DNA from: Leguminivora glycinivorella
Taxonomy: Eukaryota; Arthropoda; Insecta; Lepidoptera; Tortricidae
Reading direction: 5' to 3'
Assembly: GCF_023078275.1 (NCBI RefSeq)
Contig: NC_062983.1
Span: forward strand, 14,439,001 to 14,503,000
DNA length: 64,000 nt
Shown: positions 32,141-44,670 of the stretch, one piece after another
Layout: each line of letters opens with the position of its first letter
Position numbering within the stretch: the first letter of the stretch is position 1
Position numbers and translations under genes: made by a program
The notes under the pieces: model-generated
What the model saw: the letters and a program-made list of their open reading frames with translations, nothing else
Database searches by the model: none
What the model was told of the DNA's origin: nothing

Positions 32141-33514
32141 AGTTTTATTATAGTTTTGAAGGAAGTTTCTTGTTTTCAACTTCCGATGCAAAACCGACGG
32201 AGTGTTATATAATAATAACTTTTAGGCTTGACAAGTCTGTCTGCCTACCTGTGGCAATGAATAACTATTAATAATAACTAAATTATGCAACTTTCCCTTT
32301 TTATCTCGCCCAATAGCATCGCGTTATCGCTGCAAGCTACGCCCCCACCCGTTATCAACAGTGGAGGTAATCTGCGCTTGCACATTCTTCTGATAACAAA
32401 ATAATAATAAGAAGCTACCTGCCAAATATCAAAGTAATTGCACTAATACTTATAAAATACCCGCGCATATATAATACTCAAAAGATATACCAAATAATCG
32501 CTCCTAAAGGAAAAAAAGTGCGTCCCCCCTCTAACTTTTGAACCATATGTTTAAAAAATATGAAAAAAATCACAAAAGTAGAACTTTATAAAGAATTTCT
32601 AGGAAAATTGTTTTGAACTTGATATTTAGGTTCATTATTCTAAGTAGATATTTCCATTCAAAGTAGTATTTTGATAAAGATTCGCATGACAACTATCTCG
32701 ATCAAATCCCAAATATCGTCACTACTTTGAAAAAATCTAGTATCTCACGCTGCTCCTCAAAGTTAAAACGCAGTAAGTCTATATGCATTCCATACATACT
32801 TACTACAATTTTCTTTTCATTGACAGACGAAGATACAAGTTTTTTTAAAAGTAGTGGCGATATGTGCCATTTTAACGTTTTGAGGTACTTATATTCTAAT
32901 TGTTTTGATTTTAATTGTCATCTAAGGGACTATCTACACACAGGCGAGGCGACGCACGTCGTAAGACGCGGAACGGACGCCAGCGACGCGCCGCCCGAGT
33001 GTAATTTAAAAAAAACCGCGTCTTACGACGTGCGTCGCCTGAGTGTGGGTTGCCGCTTATGGGTCGGTAAGGACAGGAGTTGGATAAATTACAAAAATAA
33101 TAAAAGCATTTACCTGTTTTAAAATTTTTTTAATAGCAAGATTCACAATTAACATACCTCACATAATTATGTGAGGGGCACGGGAGTGTACTGAACTGTA
33201 CCCTATTATTTAGGAAACTATTACCTACCCTAAATGATTCCCTCCAAACAAACAGTCAGCTAGTTTAGTCTTAATGTTAAAATAAACCTTATAATATTTA
33301 AATAAAACAATACAAGGGCCGTCCATGTCACACTATTTATATGAGCGATAGGGATGCACTGATGCGATAAATTTTATCGAACTAAATAGTGAAGAACTAA
33401 ACAGGTGAAGATTTAAGAGATTGAATCAAAAAATATGTAAATGAAACATAGTTTATTCACTAAATAATAAAATCATCCTTAACTATTAACTTTACATCCT
33501 ATACTAATTACAAC

Positions 33515-34555
33515 TTAAAAATAAAGCGAGACGATGTCTTCTTCCGTCGCCCAAAAGTCGAACTGACTCAAGGAGACCCGTGCACCTGCAGTTGCATCTA
33601 TAGTACCAAAATTGGCCACCTCAGCCAGGTTTTCATTCTTCGCACTTGGCTCCACAATGCTGCAGTATACTGGAGACGGCGCAGAATCCAAAGATGAACA
33701 TCCAACGCCTTCGGGGAAATGTGGTGAAAGATGTTCCTCCACACAAGCCAACGGGAAAGCATAGGACTCTTCTTGGCGTGTCTGTAGCTGGGATTGCTGG
33801 GAACCCGTGTCCGGTGCAGAAGCGCGCCGAACTAGTCGTGGCAGCACTCGCTGACATGTCGAAACCGGCACAGGCTCCTGAGATGGACTTGTCGAGACCC
33901 GCTTGCTGGGAGGACTCGGCCAGCCACAATCAGCAACTTTTCTCTTCATTGGACATGTCCTCTTAGGCTCTGTTTCCGTCGGAAAACAGTACTCCAACAT
34001 TTCTACTGTGGAAGAAAAAAAAACATGAGAACAATGCTAAGTGAAAACACTAAGTTTAGTAAACTATTTCATTAGCGGGGCAACTTACTTTCAGATTCCA
34101 GGTCCTCATTGGCTTTCCGCAGTCTCTCAGCGTCCCAGTATTTGTCGCGCTTCATCGACTTTTGTAGAAGCGTCGAGACCTCCGCTAGCAGGTCCGGAAC
34201 AGACAACTGAAACAAACACAAGAATTATTAGAAAATCAAAAATACAAAAAAAAATAAGACAACAAAAAACAAATAGACACTTACAGTACTCTGCACACCG
34301 GCCTCTTTCGCCAAATTTTCTAGAGCTTCGTTCATAGCAGCTCTTCTCTCCTTCTCATACGACGCATTGAGAGCTCGTTTTTCATACTGTAACAAATATA
34401 GAAAATCACATTAAGTATAATATATACACATATTAATAAAGATTAAAAATAAAATAGTGAAAACTTACTAAAGTAAGAGAAACTCGACCTCTTCCTGCGG
34501 GTCTTCCCCGCTTACGGGGCACTGTGTTACGCGTTTGAATTATATCAGAAGACAT
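33515..34555 (-). CDS. Array copy C: AT-hook plus bHLH protein, intact
   Basis: It has four exons with the same boundaries and splice signals as copy A, and no frame break was seen. It differs from A by Ser74 instead of Leu74 in helix 2, Cys120 instead of Ser120 before the nuclear localisation motif, and His instead of Arg in the E-E-x-L segment. The A/B versus C-G split at residue 74 defines two subgroups. Its own promoter is complete, and P1 lies about 1.07 kb upstream of the ATG. Confidence 0.75.
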
Positions 34556-34877
34556 TTTTCAAAGAAATTGAACTATCGATTATGATCTGCAACTGAAACT
34601 GTCTGTCTGACACGTCAGAGAGAAATGTGTGCAAATTTATGATTACGATTGTATTTATAGAAGCTATTTACCCCCACCACTCGTCCTCATATAGCCACGC
34701 CCCTAACTCTCAAATGTTATACCTATTCGATTTTGGGCCAATTGACACCATCGCATATATGTGTTACCATAGAATATATAATATACTACAAGTACAGAAG
34801 GCCCACTGCTTTGATGTTCACGAAATGCCGCCTTTTTAAATGCCTACAAAATCTAACAAAGAAACGAGCCGCACGTG
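34556..34877 (-). promoter_or_regulatory. Core promoter and E-box of array copy C
   Basis: The TATAAATA box is at 34659-34652, the predicted start overlaps GTGTGCAA near 34627-34634, and CACGTG is at 34872-34877. The arrangement is the same as in copy A. Confidence 0.5.
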
Positions 34878-35626
34878 CGCAGCGTCGGACGATAGGGTTG
34901 CCTATTGATTAAAACGAATTAATACTCGGATAAAAATAAATATACTATTATATTCAAGTCTTGGGTAGATAGGTACTTTCTAGGTATATATACAGTACCT
35001 ATCTATTATATTATTGTTTAAGTCCCAACATCACAAGCCTTATTGAAATTTTCCGTGGGACTTAATCAATAGTAAGTCTGTGTAAGATTATCCTATTTTA
35101 TTCGTGATATCCATTTAACTAAGCTTTATTAGCCATTCCACACGCGGACATCGCATATGAACCTTAAGAAAGACTCGCGACATAAAGTAACAATAGAAAT
35201 TGCGAACGTGCGTTCCGCGGGAACGCGCGCCACTCCTGATTACTTGTACTTGTAGCGCGACGATAGAATCGCGGAAGTGAGCCGCCCCTGGTGTTACAGA
35301 AATACAGGCTAATCCCACTATCATAAAAAAAGTTACGGAACTTATTAGTTTTATGGCGAAGGTTAGGCCATTAGGGTATTGTAGTAAAACTCCAGGTTGT
35401 ATGTACAGAAGGGAATGAATTTTTATTTACAAAACGCTTGTTTATATACAATTTTGAATCAAGAGAGAAAAAGATAATATTTACATGAAAGAAAGAGATA
35501 GAAAAGGGTATCCCGCGCATGCGCGCAGGAACGGTGCGCCGGCGCGCCAGTGGCGCCTCTGCGCATGCGTGACAGATCGCGGGTCGCGAATAAAATAAAA
35601 CCGATTGACCTCCGGGCGCGAATCCT
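34878..35626. repeat. Array spacer left of P1
   Basis: It carries the degenerate LINE tail, no marker insertion, then the left part of Ins598 up to its GCGCGAATCCT target (35616-35626). No gene is supported. Confidence 0.55.
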
Positions 35627-35893
35627 GGATAGTAGCAGCAGTCGTAACAGTTCGGACGCCTTCGGATCAAATCGCGAATTCCATAATTATTTGTAGAAAA
35701 TAATATAAGGAATACAGCGGCCCGGCTCCTAGCCGGAGGGGATTACAGCGAAGCAGAACCATCGACGCCAGTCGCCCTCGCCGCATTTCTGACCCCGGTC
35801 CCTCTAAAAAGGACGCTCCGGACGAGGGAATGCGGGGACTGGCACCAGCTGGCGTCGACGAGCGTCGCTAAGACCCTGCAGGACCGCCCGCCC

Positions 35894-38336
35894 ATGGACG
35901 AGCGGAAGAAAAACGTGCGGGTAGGTCGAGATCTCGATCTCGCGGCCTACCCCCCAAATCAAGACACCAGTCGCGGAGCGGGGGGAGGACACCGCTGCCG
36001 CCCGGGGACGAGGTGGGTAGCTGGGAGGACGGTTTTCTCCCTCTACCCCCCAACTATGCCCCCGGTTCGATCGCAGGCAGCGACGAATTCGATACGGCGG
36101 AGGACACCGCCGGCGAAGCCCCCGCCCCCCGCCCCGCGGAAACAGCGGAGACAGCACCAGAGCCTGCTCCAGGCCCTGCAAGCAGAGAACCAGAACAGGA
36201 CAAGATACCACTCCCGGTCCCGACGACGCGACCCATCTTCTTCGCGCACGGAGAACAGCCAGGCGACCTGATTGACCAACTGCACCATGACACGGTTGCC
36301 GTTGCCAATTTTATGGAGTCACGCCCAGGGCTGTCAGACGGCCTGATAGCCTGGATGGCCGCGTACGTCCGTATCACGGAACACGAACTCGGCTTTGAGA
36401 CCGAGCTACTCCCGGAGGACCATAACTTCATCACCTTCCTCAGAGCGCATCCAATCCCAAACCTGAGATCGGACAAGAGGAGGAGAGACTCCCCAGACGC
36501 CCCCGCAGCCCCCGAGAAGAGGACCTGCAGACAACCAACCCCCCAGGCAAACCCCCGGGACCCGAGATTGCGTCGCCGATCAAGGTCGCTGGAGGGGCCC
36601 TCACTTGCGACACCACAAAGCACCCATCAACCCACTACGGAGCCACCATGGAGGGCCCCCTCCCCGACCTCAACGATCGGGAAAATGGGATTCGCGGGGG
36701 TGGTATTGCGGAGACTGGACATCTCTGGCCGCCGCCACCCCCCCACCTCATTGATGCCCCAGTCAGAAAAAGAAATAGAAGAGCAACCTGACGCTAGGAC
36801 ACTGCCTCCAACGGAGGAAACAACGAAACCACCTCAGCAGCCCCAACCGGAGGAGGGGACCCCCAGGGGCCCGGACCCCTCAGTCCCCTTCATCGACATA
36901 GATCTACCTGAGACGCAGAAAAGCACCCATCCACCGGAGCCGCTGACGCGGGAGGCCCCGGAATCCAGGGACCAACCGCCGCCACCAGGCCCCACACCAC
37001 CTGACGAGCCCAAACCCCAGCGAGACCCAGCCAGGAGCCGCCCAAGCACCAGGCCAGGAACTCAGGACCCACCAGCTGCATCAACAACAGCCACAACAGG
37101 GCCTCCAGCAAAGGCCCCAACCACTGCAGACAACAGCAAAGATCCCCCCATCGCACCAGCTGGCAAGGGGACCTACGCTGACAAAGCAGCCGCGCCCTCT
37201 CAGGCGACGACCGACAAGAAGAAGGAGCAGCAGCAAGCCCCCCAACCAAAGAAGGAGAAGTACCCGACCATGTCGGTCCCGGTCTTCCCAAACTGGACTA
37301 AGGAGCTGGCAGCCATAAAGGAAAAGCTAGGAAGAGCAGCCAACAACAAACCTACGGGGAGAGGCATCATCTTCCTACCTGCCACTGCCGAGGAGTACAG
37401 GGTGGTCTACGACCACCTGGAAAGCCTGGGCCAATCCATTGAGTGGCATGTCTACCAGCTGGAGAAGGATCGCCAAATGAAGGTGGCCCTGCGTGGACTA
37501 CCATCAGACACACCAACGGAAGAAATCCAAGCGGCCTGCGTGGAAATGGGGTACCCTGTAGTCCACGTAAAACAGATAAACGCCAGGGAGGGCAGACCAG
37601 GCTGCGTCTACTTCCTCCAGCTGGCAGGCCCCCGAGGGACTTCACGAAGATATATTCGCTGAAAGAACTGCTCTGCATGACGTCAGTGAAGATTGAAGCA
37701 TGGAAGGGGAAGTCTGGACCCCCACAATGTCACAACTGTCAGGGGTTCAGGCACCACTCCAAGGGCTGTCACAGGCCCCAAAGATGCGTCCGCTGTGCCA
37801 AAGACCACAAGGGCAAGAAATGCGACCTGCCGGACGAGGAAAAGTGCACATGCGCAAACTGCAGGGGCCCCCACCCTGCAAACTACAGAAAGTGCCCGGT
37901 CTACATTCGAGAGGCCAGGAACTGGAGGAAAGCAGGCACCAAGGCGCACACGGTGCCTACGAAGCGTGGGCCCGACACCAAGGCAACAGTCCCCAAGCCC
38001 ACGGTGGCAGAGACGGCGCCGGCTTCCCTAATGGCGCCGGCCAACGCCCCCAAACAAAGGGGCGCCCCCGGAGACTCCCAAGGTGCGGGGAAAAAGAAGA
38101 AGCCAAAGAAGAAGAAGAAGCCAACAGACGCGGCACAGGAAGCCCAGAGAGCCCAGGCGAATACTCCTAGCCAGGACAAAGCACCAACCGCTGCTCCTAC
38201 ACCCCCAGCGGGCCAGGGCGACCTGGCCACCATGATTGCCGCGCTCCTCCAAGCAGCGGCCGCCCAGGGACCAGAAGCGGTCTCTAAAGCCCTCAAGACA
38301 GCCTTACCTACGGCCCTACCTTCACCCGCAAACTAA
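35894..38336 (+). pseudogene. P1 ORF1: gag-like protein, frame breaks in homopolymers
   Basis: The reading starts at the Met of M-D-E-R-K-K. An early frame change lies in an A-run near 35909 (five A versus six in P2), and the main frame then runs from about 36013 to 37662. Another break follows in a C-run near 37628 (five C versus six in P2), and the end (to 38336) holds the zinc knuckles C-H-N-C-Q-G-F-R-H, C-V-R-C-A and C-A-N-C-R and a lysine-rich stretch. A PRE_C2HC-type domain lies just before the second break. Both breaks are one-base homopolymer differences, so base-calling error is a realistic explanation. Confidence 0.75.
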
Positions 38337-40899
38337 GGATTGTCTACTGGAATTGCCAGACGCTGACCGGCAAAGAGGGCCTCCTTCGAGTCTTCCTCCG
38401 AAACCAGAACGTGGACATCTTGCTGGTCAGCGAAACCCACGCAAAAAAGGAGCTGAAGATGGGGGCTACATGGTGTACCAACGAAACGAGATAAACCAGC
38501 AGGGACACCCGTTCCGTGGGCTCGCCGTGATGGTCCGAAGAACGATCGTCCACCAGCCAGTCGACTTCGTCCACCGAGACTCCTTCTCGGCGCTCGGCGT
38601 CGACATCCGGGTGGCCGATGGTGACCTCCGGCTGTACACCACCTACCGCCCACCTCAAACCCCAACGGCACGACTGAAGGCTGAGCTACGCGCCCTGTTC
38701 CAACACCCGGTGCCGACCATCATGGCAGGAGATTGGAACGCCAAGCACGTAGCTTGGAATTCCTCCAAGATCGACCATACCGGACGCGTGATCTACTCTG
38801 CAGCAGTGGACTACAACCTCGACATATCAGGACCTGAAGAGCCAACGCACTTCCCTGATAATCACAGCACCTGCGACATCATCGACTTTGTAGTCCACAA
38901 AGACGTAGCAGCTGCCATGACACAGGAGGTTCTCCCCGACCTCCCCTCTGACCACCGACCGATACTACTAACACTGGACACAGCCCCAAACTCCGTCCCG
39001 AAGAGGAAGCCGAGACGGAAGACAGACTGGGAGGCGTTCTCGGAGGCCCTAACCAACCCCACCACTGGGCCCATCAACACAGCCGAGGACGTAGAAGCAG
39101 CAGCGAACGCCATTGCCACCAATATCCAGCTGGCGATAGAATCCACCTCGCAAACCATCCCCGCAGGCGAAAGGTGCAAACCACTGCCCCAGGAGATCAG
39201 GGACCTACTGATAGAAAAGCGCCAGCTGCGACGGAGGTGGCAAAACACCCGCTGCCCAACAATGAAGACGGAGCTAAACCATCTGGTGGAGCTCGCTAAA
39301 CTCAAGATTCGGAACCACAGAGCACAGGAGTGGGAGACCCATATCGCCAGCATTGACGGCACCATGCCGCCCTCAATCCACCGTCTCTGCAGACAAATGG
39401 GACAAACCGCAGACCCTGTGCGACCGCTGCACGACGAAGGAGGGGTCCTTCGATACAGGGCAGAAGAGAGAGCAGAACTGTTCGCAGACAGTCTGGAACG
39501 ACAGTTCCAACCAAACCCGACTCTTAACCTGGACCACACGAGGGAAGTGGAGCAAAGAGTGGCAAGGTACTTCCAGCAGCCGCCGAGCGAGGAAGAAGAA
39601 GACGAAGATCCGGTCTTTTTCACCCCCGGCCAAGTCAAGAGAGCATTACAGAAGAGCAACCCCAGGAAGGCCCCAGGCCCCGACTCAATCCCGAACGAGG
39701 CACTGCGTCACCTGCCGCAGCACACCATAGCGGCGACGACGCGACTCTTCAATGGGATACTGCGCACGGGGCACTTCCCAACGTCCTGGAAACTTGGCCG
39801 GGTCATAATGATCCCCAAACCGGGAAAGGACCGAAGGAAACCGGCTAGCTACAGGCCGATCACGCTGCTGAGTACCTTGTCGAAGGTATTCGAGAAACTG
39901 CTCCTGGCCAAGCTCCAACCACACATCGAGCCCAGGCCGGAGCAGTTTGGATTCCGATCGGAGCACTCAACGACCCTCCAGCTGACGCGCGTGCTATCTT
40001 TCATGGCAGAGCGCATGGACCGGAAGGAGCATGTGGTGGCAGTGTTCCTCGACATGGAGAAGGCCTTCGACAGGGTCTGGCACGAGGGCTTGCTGGACAA
40101 ACTGTCGACGTCTTCGGCCCCACGTCGAGTGATGCGCGTACTACACTCCTTCCTGACCCAGCGGCGCTTCCACGTGGCAGTGGAAGATAAGATCTCCTCC
40201 GAACGCCCAATCCTGGCGGGCGTTCCGCAAGGCAGCTGCCTCTCACCAGCCCTGTACGCGAGATTTACCGACGACATCCCGGTGGTCGGCGACGTCAAGC
40301 TGGGACTGTTTGCTGACGATGCTGTGTACTACGTGGCATCAATCTCACCAGCCCACGCCGCCCGCAAGATCCAACGACAGCTTGACGTCCTACCTGACTG
40401 GCTGACCAGATGGAGGCTCGCGGTAAACGTCGGAAAAACACAGGCGCTCCTATCCGGAGCCAAGAACCACCCGCCGCCACTCAAGCTCCTTGGCGAAGAG
40501 ATCCAGTGGCAGCACACGGCAAAGTATCTGGGGGTCACGATCGATCGAGGCCTCACGATGAAATACCACGTGGACGAAGTGGTGCAGCGAGCGAAGACCG
40601 CCCGCGCTAAACTCCGACCAGTCCTCTCCAGCAGCCTCCCATTCCGCACCAAACTGGGGATCTATAAGGCTTACATACGGTCAAGACTGACCTACGCGTC
40701 TCCGGCCTGGTACTCCAGGACGGCTGAGTCTAATAGGCGGAGACTCAGGGCTCAAGAGACGCTAAGCCTCAGGACAATAGTAAGAGCCCCACGCTACGTG
40801 CGGAATGCGACAATCTTCCGAGACCTGAAGCACCAGAAGCTGGACGAGTTTGTGAGCCAGCTGGCAAGCAAAATGTTCACCAGTGCCGACATGTCACGA
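38300..40899 (+). pseudogene. P1 ORF2: endonuclease and reverse transcriptase, 3'-truncated
   Basis: The ORF2 frame overlaps the ORF1 stop (38334-38336), which suggests reinitiation or coupled translation. The endonuclease opens with V-Y-W-N-C-Q. A G-run near 38460 (five G versus six in P2) breaks the frame once, and the remainder is open to 40917. It contains A-G-D-W-N-A-K-H, L-P-S-D-H-R-P, K-A-P-G-P-D-S-I-P, F-L-D-M-E-K-A-F-D-R-V-W-H, G-V-P-Q-G-S and catalytic F-A-D-D. The C-terminus is lost after M-F-T-S-A-D-M-S-R, where the frame runs into the bHLH leader. Confidence 0.8.
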
Positions 40900-41209
40900 T
40901 TGAACTATCGATTATGATCTGCAACTGAAACTGTCTGTCTGACACGTCAGAGAGAAATGTGTGCAAATTTATGATTACGATTGTATTTATAGAAGCTATT
41001 TACCCCCACCACTCGTCCTCATATAGCCACGCCCCTAACTCTCAAATGTTATACCTATTCGATTTTGGGCCAATTGACACCATCGCATATATGTGTTACC
41101 ATAGAATATATAATATACTACAAGTACAGAAGGCCCACTGCTTTGATGTTCACGAAATGCCGCCTTTTTAAATGCCTACAAAATCTAACAAAGAAACGAG
41201 CCGCACGTG
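40900..41209 (-). promoter_or_regulatory. Orphan bHLH promoter fused to the P1 reverse transcriptase
   Basis: The sequence starts about 17 bp upstream of where the ATG should be and includes GTGTGCAA, the TATA-like box and CACGTG (41204-41209). The gene itself is absent, replaced by the truncated P1. Transcription from this promoter would run antisense into P1. Confidence 0.55.
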
Positions 41210-41960
41210 CGCAGCGTCGGACGATAGGGTTGCCTATTGATTAAAACGAATTAATACTCGGATAAAAATAAATATACTATTATATTCAAGTCTTGGGTAG
41301 ATAGGTACTTTCTAGGTATATATACAGTACCTATCTATTATATTATTGTTTAAGTCCCAACATCACAAGCCTTATTGAAATTTTCCGTGGGACTTAATCA
41401 ATAGTAAGTCTGTGTAAGATTATCCTATTTTATTCGTGATATCCATTTAACTAAGCTTTATTAGCCATTCCACACGCGGACATCGCATATGAACCTTAAG
41501 AAAGACTCGCGACATAAAGTAACAATAGAAATTGCGAACGTGCGTTCCGCGGGAACGCGCGCCACTCCTGATTACTTGTACTTGTAGCGCGACGATAGAA
41601 TCGCGGAAGTGAGCCGCCCCTGGTGTTACAGAAATACAGGCTAATCCCACTATCATAAAAAAAAGTTACGGAACTTATTAGTTTTATGGCGAAGGTTAGG
41701 CCATTAGGGTATTGTAGTAAAACTCCAGGTTGTATGTACAGAAGGGAATGAATTTTTATTTACAAAACGCTTGTTTATATACAATTTTGAATCAAGAGAG
41801 AAAAAGATAATATTTACATGAAAGAAAGAGATAGAAAAGGGTATCCCGCGCATGCGCGCAAGGAACGGTGCGCCGGCGCGCCAGTGGCGCCTCTGCGCAT
41901 GCGTGACAGATCGCGGGTCGCGAATAAAATAAAACCGATTGACCTCCGGGCGCGAATCCT
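41210..41960. repeat. Array spacer between P1 and P2
   Basis: It is nearly identical to 34878-35626: degenerate LINE tail, no marker insertion and the left part of Ins598, ending in the GCGCGAATCCT target (41950-41960). No gene is supported. Confidence 0.55.
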
Positions 41961-42227
41961 GGATAGTAGCAGCAGTCGTAACAGTTCGGACGCCTTCGGA
42001 TCAAATCGCGAATTCCATAATTATTTGTAGAAAATAATATAAGGAATACAGCGGCCCGGCTCCTAGCCGGAGGGGATTACAGCGAAGCAGAACCATCGAC
42101 GCCAGTCGCCCTCGCCGCATTTCTGACCCCGGTCCCTCTAAAAAGGACGCTCCGGACGAGGGAATGCGGGGACTGGCACCAGCTGGCGTCGACGAGCGTC
42201 GCTAAGACCCTGCAGGACCGCCCGCCC

Positions 42228-44670
42228 ATGGACGAGCGGAAGAAAAAACGTGCGGGTAGGTCGAGATCTCGATCTCGCGGCCTACCCCCCAAATCAAGAC
42301 ACCAGTCGCGGAGCGGGGGGAGGACACCGCTGCCGCCCGGGGACGAGGTGGGTAGCTGGGAGGACGGTTTTCTCCCTCTACCCCCCAACTATGCCCCCGG
42401 TTCGATCGCAGGCAGCGACGAATTCGATACGGCGGAGGACACCGCCGGCGAAGCCCCCGCCCCCCGCCCCGCGGAAACAGCGGAGACAGCACCAGAGCCT
42501 GCTCCAGGCCCTGCAAGCAGAGAACCAGAACAGGACAAGATACCACTCCCGGTCCCGACGACGCGACCCATCTTCTTCGCGCACGGAGAACAGCCAGGCG
42601 ACCTGATTGACCAACTGCACCATGACACGGTTGCCGTTGCCAATTTTATGGAGTCACGCCCAGGGCTGTCAGACGGCCTGATAGCCTGGATGGCCGCGTA
42701 CGTCCGTATCACGGAACACGAACTCGGCTTTGAGACCGAGCTACTCCCGGAGGACCATAACTTCATCACCTTCCTCAGAGCGCATCCAATCCCAAACCTG
42801 AGATCGGACAAGAGGAGGAGAGACTCCCCAGACGCCCCCGCAGCCCCCGAGAAGAGGACCTGCAGACAACCAACCCCCAGGCAAACCCCGGGACCCGAGA
42901 TTGCGTCGCCGATCAAGGTCGCTGGAGGGGCCCTCACTTGCGACACCACAAAGCACCCATCAACCCACTACGGAGCCACCATGGAGGGCCCCCTCCCCGA
43001 CCTCAACGATCGGGAAAATGGGATTCGCGGGGGTGGTATTGCGGAGACTGGACATCTCTGGCCGCCGCCACCCCCCCCACCTCATTGATGCCCCAGTCAG
43101 AAAAAGAAATAGAAGAGCAACCTGACGCTAGGACACTGCCTCCAACGGAGGAAACAACGAAACCACCTCAGCAGCCCCAACCGGAGGAGGGGACCCCCAG
43201 GGGCCCGGACCCCTCAGTCCCCTTCATCGACATAGATCTACCTGAGACGCAGAAAAGCACCCATCCACCGGAGCCGCTGACGCGGGAGGCCCCGGAATCC
43301 AGGGACCAACCGCCGCCACCAGGCCCCACACCACCTGACGAGCCCAAACCCCAGCGAGACCCAGCCAGGAGCCGCCCAAGCACCAGGCCAGGAACTCAGG
43401 ACCCACCAGCTGCATCAACAACAGCCACAACAGGGCCTCCAGCAAAGGCCCCAACCACTGCAGACAACAGCAAAGATCCCCCCATCGCACCAGCTGGCAA
43501 GGGGACCTACGCTGACAAAGCAGCCGCGCCCTCTCAGGCGACGACCGACAAGAAGAAGGAGCAGCAGCAAGCCCCCCAACCAAAGAAGGAGAAGTACCCG
43601 ACCATGTCGGTCCCGGTCTTCCCAAACTGGACTAAGGAGCTGGCAGCCATAAAGGAAAAGCTAGGAAGAGCAGCCAACAACAAACCTACGGGGAGAGGCA
43701 TCATCTTCCTACCTGCCACTGCCGAGGAGTACAGGGTGGTCTACGACCACCTGGAAAGCCTGGGCCAATCCATTGAGTGGCATGTCTACCAGCTGGAGAA
43801 GGATCGCCAAATGAAGGTGGCCCTGCGTGGACTACCATCAGACACACCAACGGAAGAAATCCAAGCGGCCTGCGTGGAAATGGGGTACCCTGTAGTCCAC
43901 GTAAAACAGATAAACGCCAGGGAGGGCAGACCAGGCTGCGTCTACTTCCTCCAGCTGGCAGGCCCCCCGAGGGACTTCACGAAGATATATTCGCTGAAAG
44001 AACTGCTCTGCATGACGTCAGTGAAGATTGAAGCATGGAAGGGGAAGTCTGGACCCCCACAATGTCACAACTGTCAGGGGTTCAGGCACCACTCCAAGGG
44101 CTGTCACAGGCCCCAAAGATGCGTCCGCTGTGCCAAAGACCACAAGGGCAAGAAATGCGACCTGCCGGACGAGGAAAAGTGCACATGCGCAAACTGCAGG
44201 GGCCCCCACCCTGCAAACTACAGAAAGTGCCCGGTCTACATTCGAGAGGCCAGGAACTGGAGGAAAGCAGGCACCAAGGCGCACACGGTGCCTACGAAGC
44301 GTGGGCCCGACACCAAGGCAACAGTCCCCAAGCCCACGGTGGCAGAGACGGCGCCGGCTTCCCTAATGGCGCCGGCCAACGCCCCCAAACAAAGGGGCGC
44401 CCCCGGAGACTCCCAAGGTGCGGGGAAAAGAAGAAGCCAAAGAAGAAGAAGAAGCCAACAGACGCGGCACAGGAAGCCCAGAGAGCCCAGGCGAATACTC
44501 CTAGCCAGGACAAAGCACCAACCGCTGCTCCTACACCCCCAGCGGGCCAGGGCGACCTGGCCACCATGATTGCCGCGCTCCTCCAAGCAGCGGCCGCCCA
44601 GGGACCAGAAGCGGTCTCTAAAGCCCTCAAGACAGCCTTACCTACGGCCCTACCTTCACCCGCAAACTAA
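42228..44670 (+). pseudogene. P2 ORF1: gag-like protein, frame breaks in homopolymers
   Basis: It starts at M-D-E-R-K-K-K-R with an Arg/Ser-rich N-terminus, and the first frame runs to 43088. Indels relative to P1 occur in C-runs near 42875, 42890 and 43075 and in G/A runs near 44425. The second frame (to 44569) holds the PRE_C2HC-type domain (K-V-A-L-R-G-L-P, then C-V-Y-F-L-Q-L-A-G) and the zinc knuckles. The third frame ends at 44670. P1 is intact where P2 is broken and the reverse, so the recent ancestor was probably fully open. Confidence 0.75.

Larger units (their letters stand above)
30887..33514. repeat. Array spacer with marker insertion, empty Ins598 site and MITE-like repeat
   Basis: It contains the degenerate LINE tail, a 173-bp insertion with TATTAT duplication (31019-31191), Ins598 with its GCGCGAATCCT site unoccupied (about 31805-31816), and the GC-rich inverted repeat (about 32935-33047). 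Relative to the A-B spacer it lacks about 1.2 kb before AAATAATCGCTCC and the DNA between two TATCTCACGC repeats. No gene is supported. Confidence 0.55.
35627..40899 (+). mobile_element. P1: Jockey-clade element (lineage I) lacking its 3' end
   Basis: The 5' end is complete: it starts GGATAGTAGCAGCAG right after GCGCGAATCCT and has an AACAGTTCGGACG internal-promoter-like block. ORF1 and ORF2 follow. The sequence is nearly identical to P2 until 40899, where it switches to the bHLH-gene leader (TTGAACTATCG). The last part of ORF2, the 3' UTR, the right half of Ins598 and one bHLH gene copy are missing at this junction. Confidence 0.85.
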
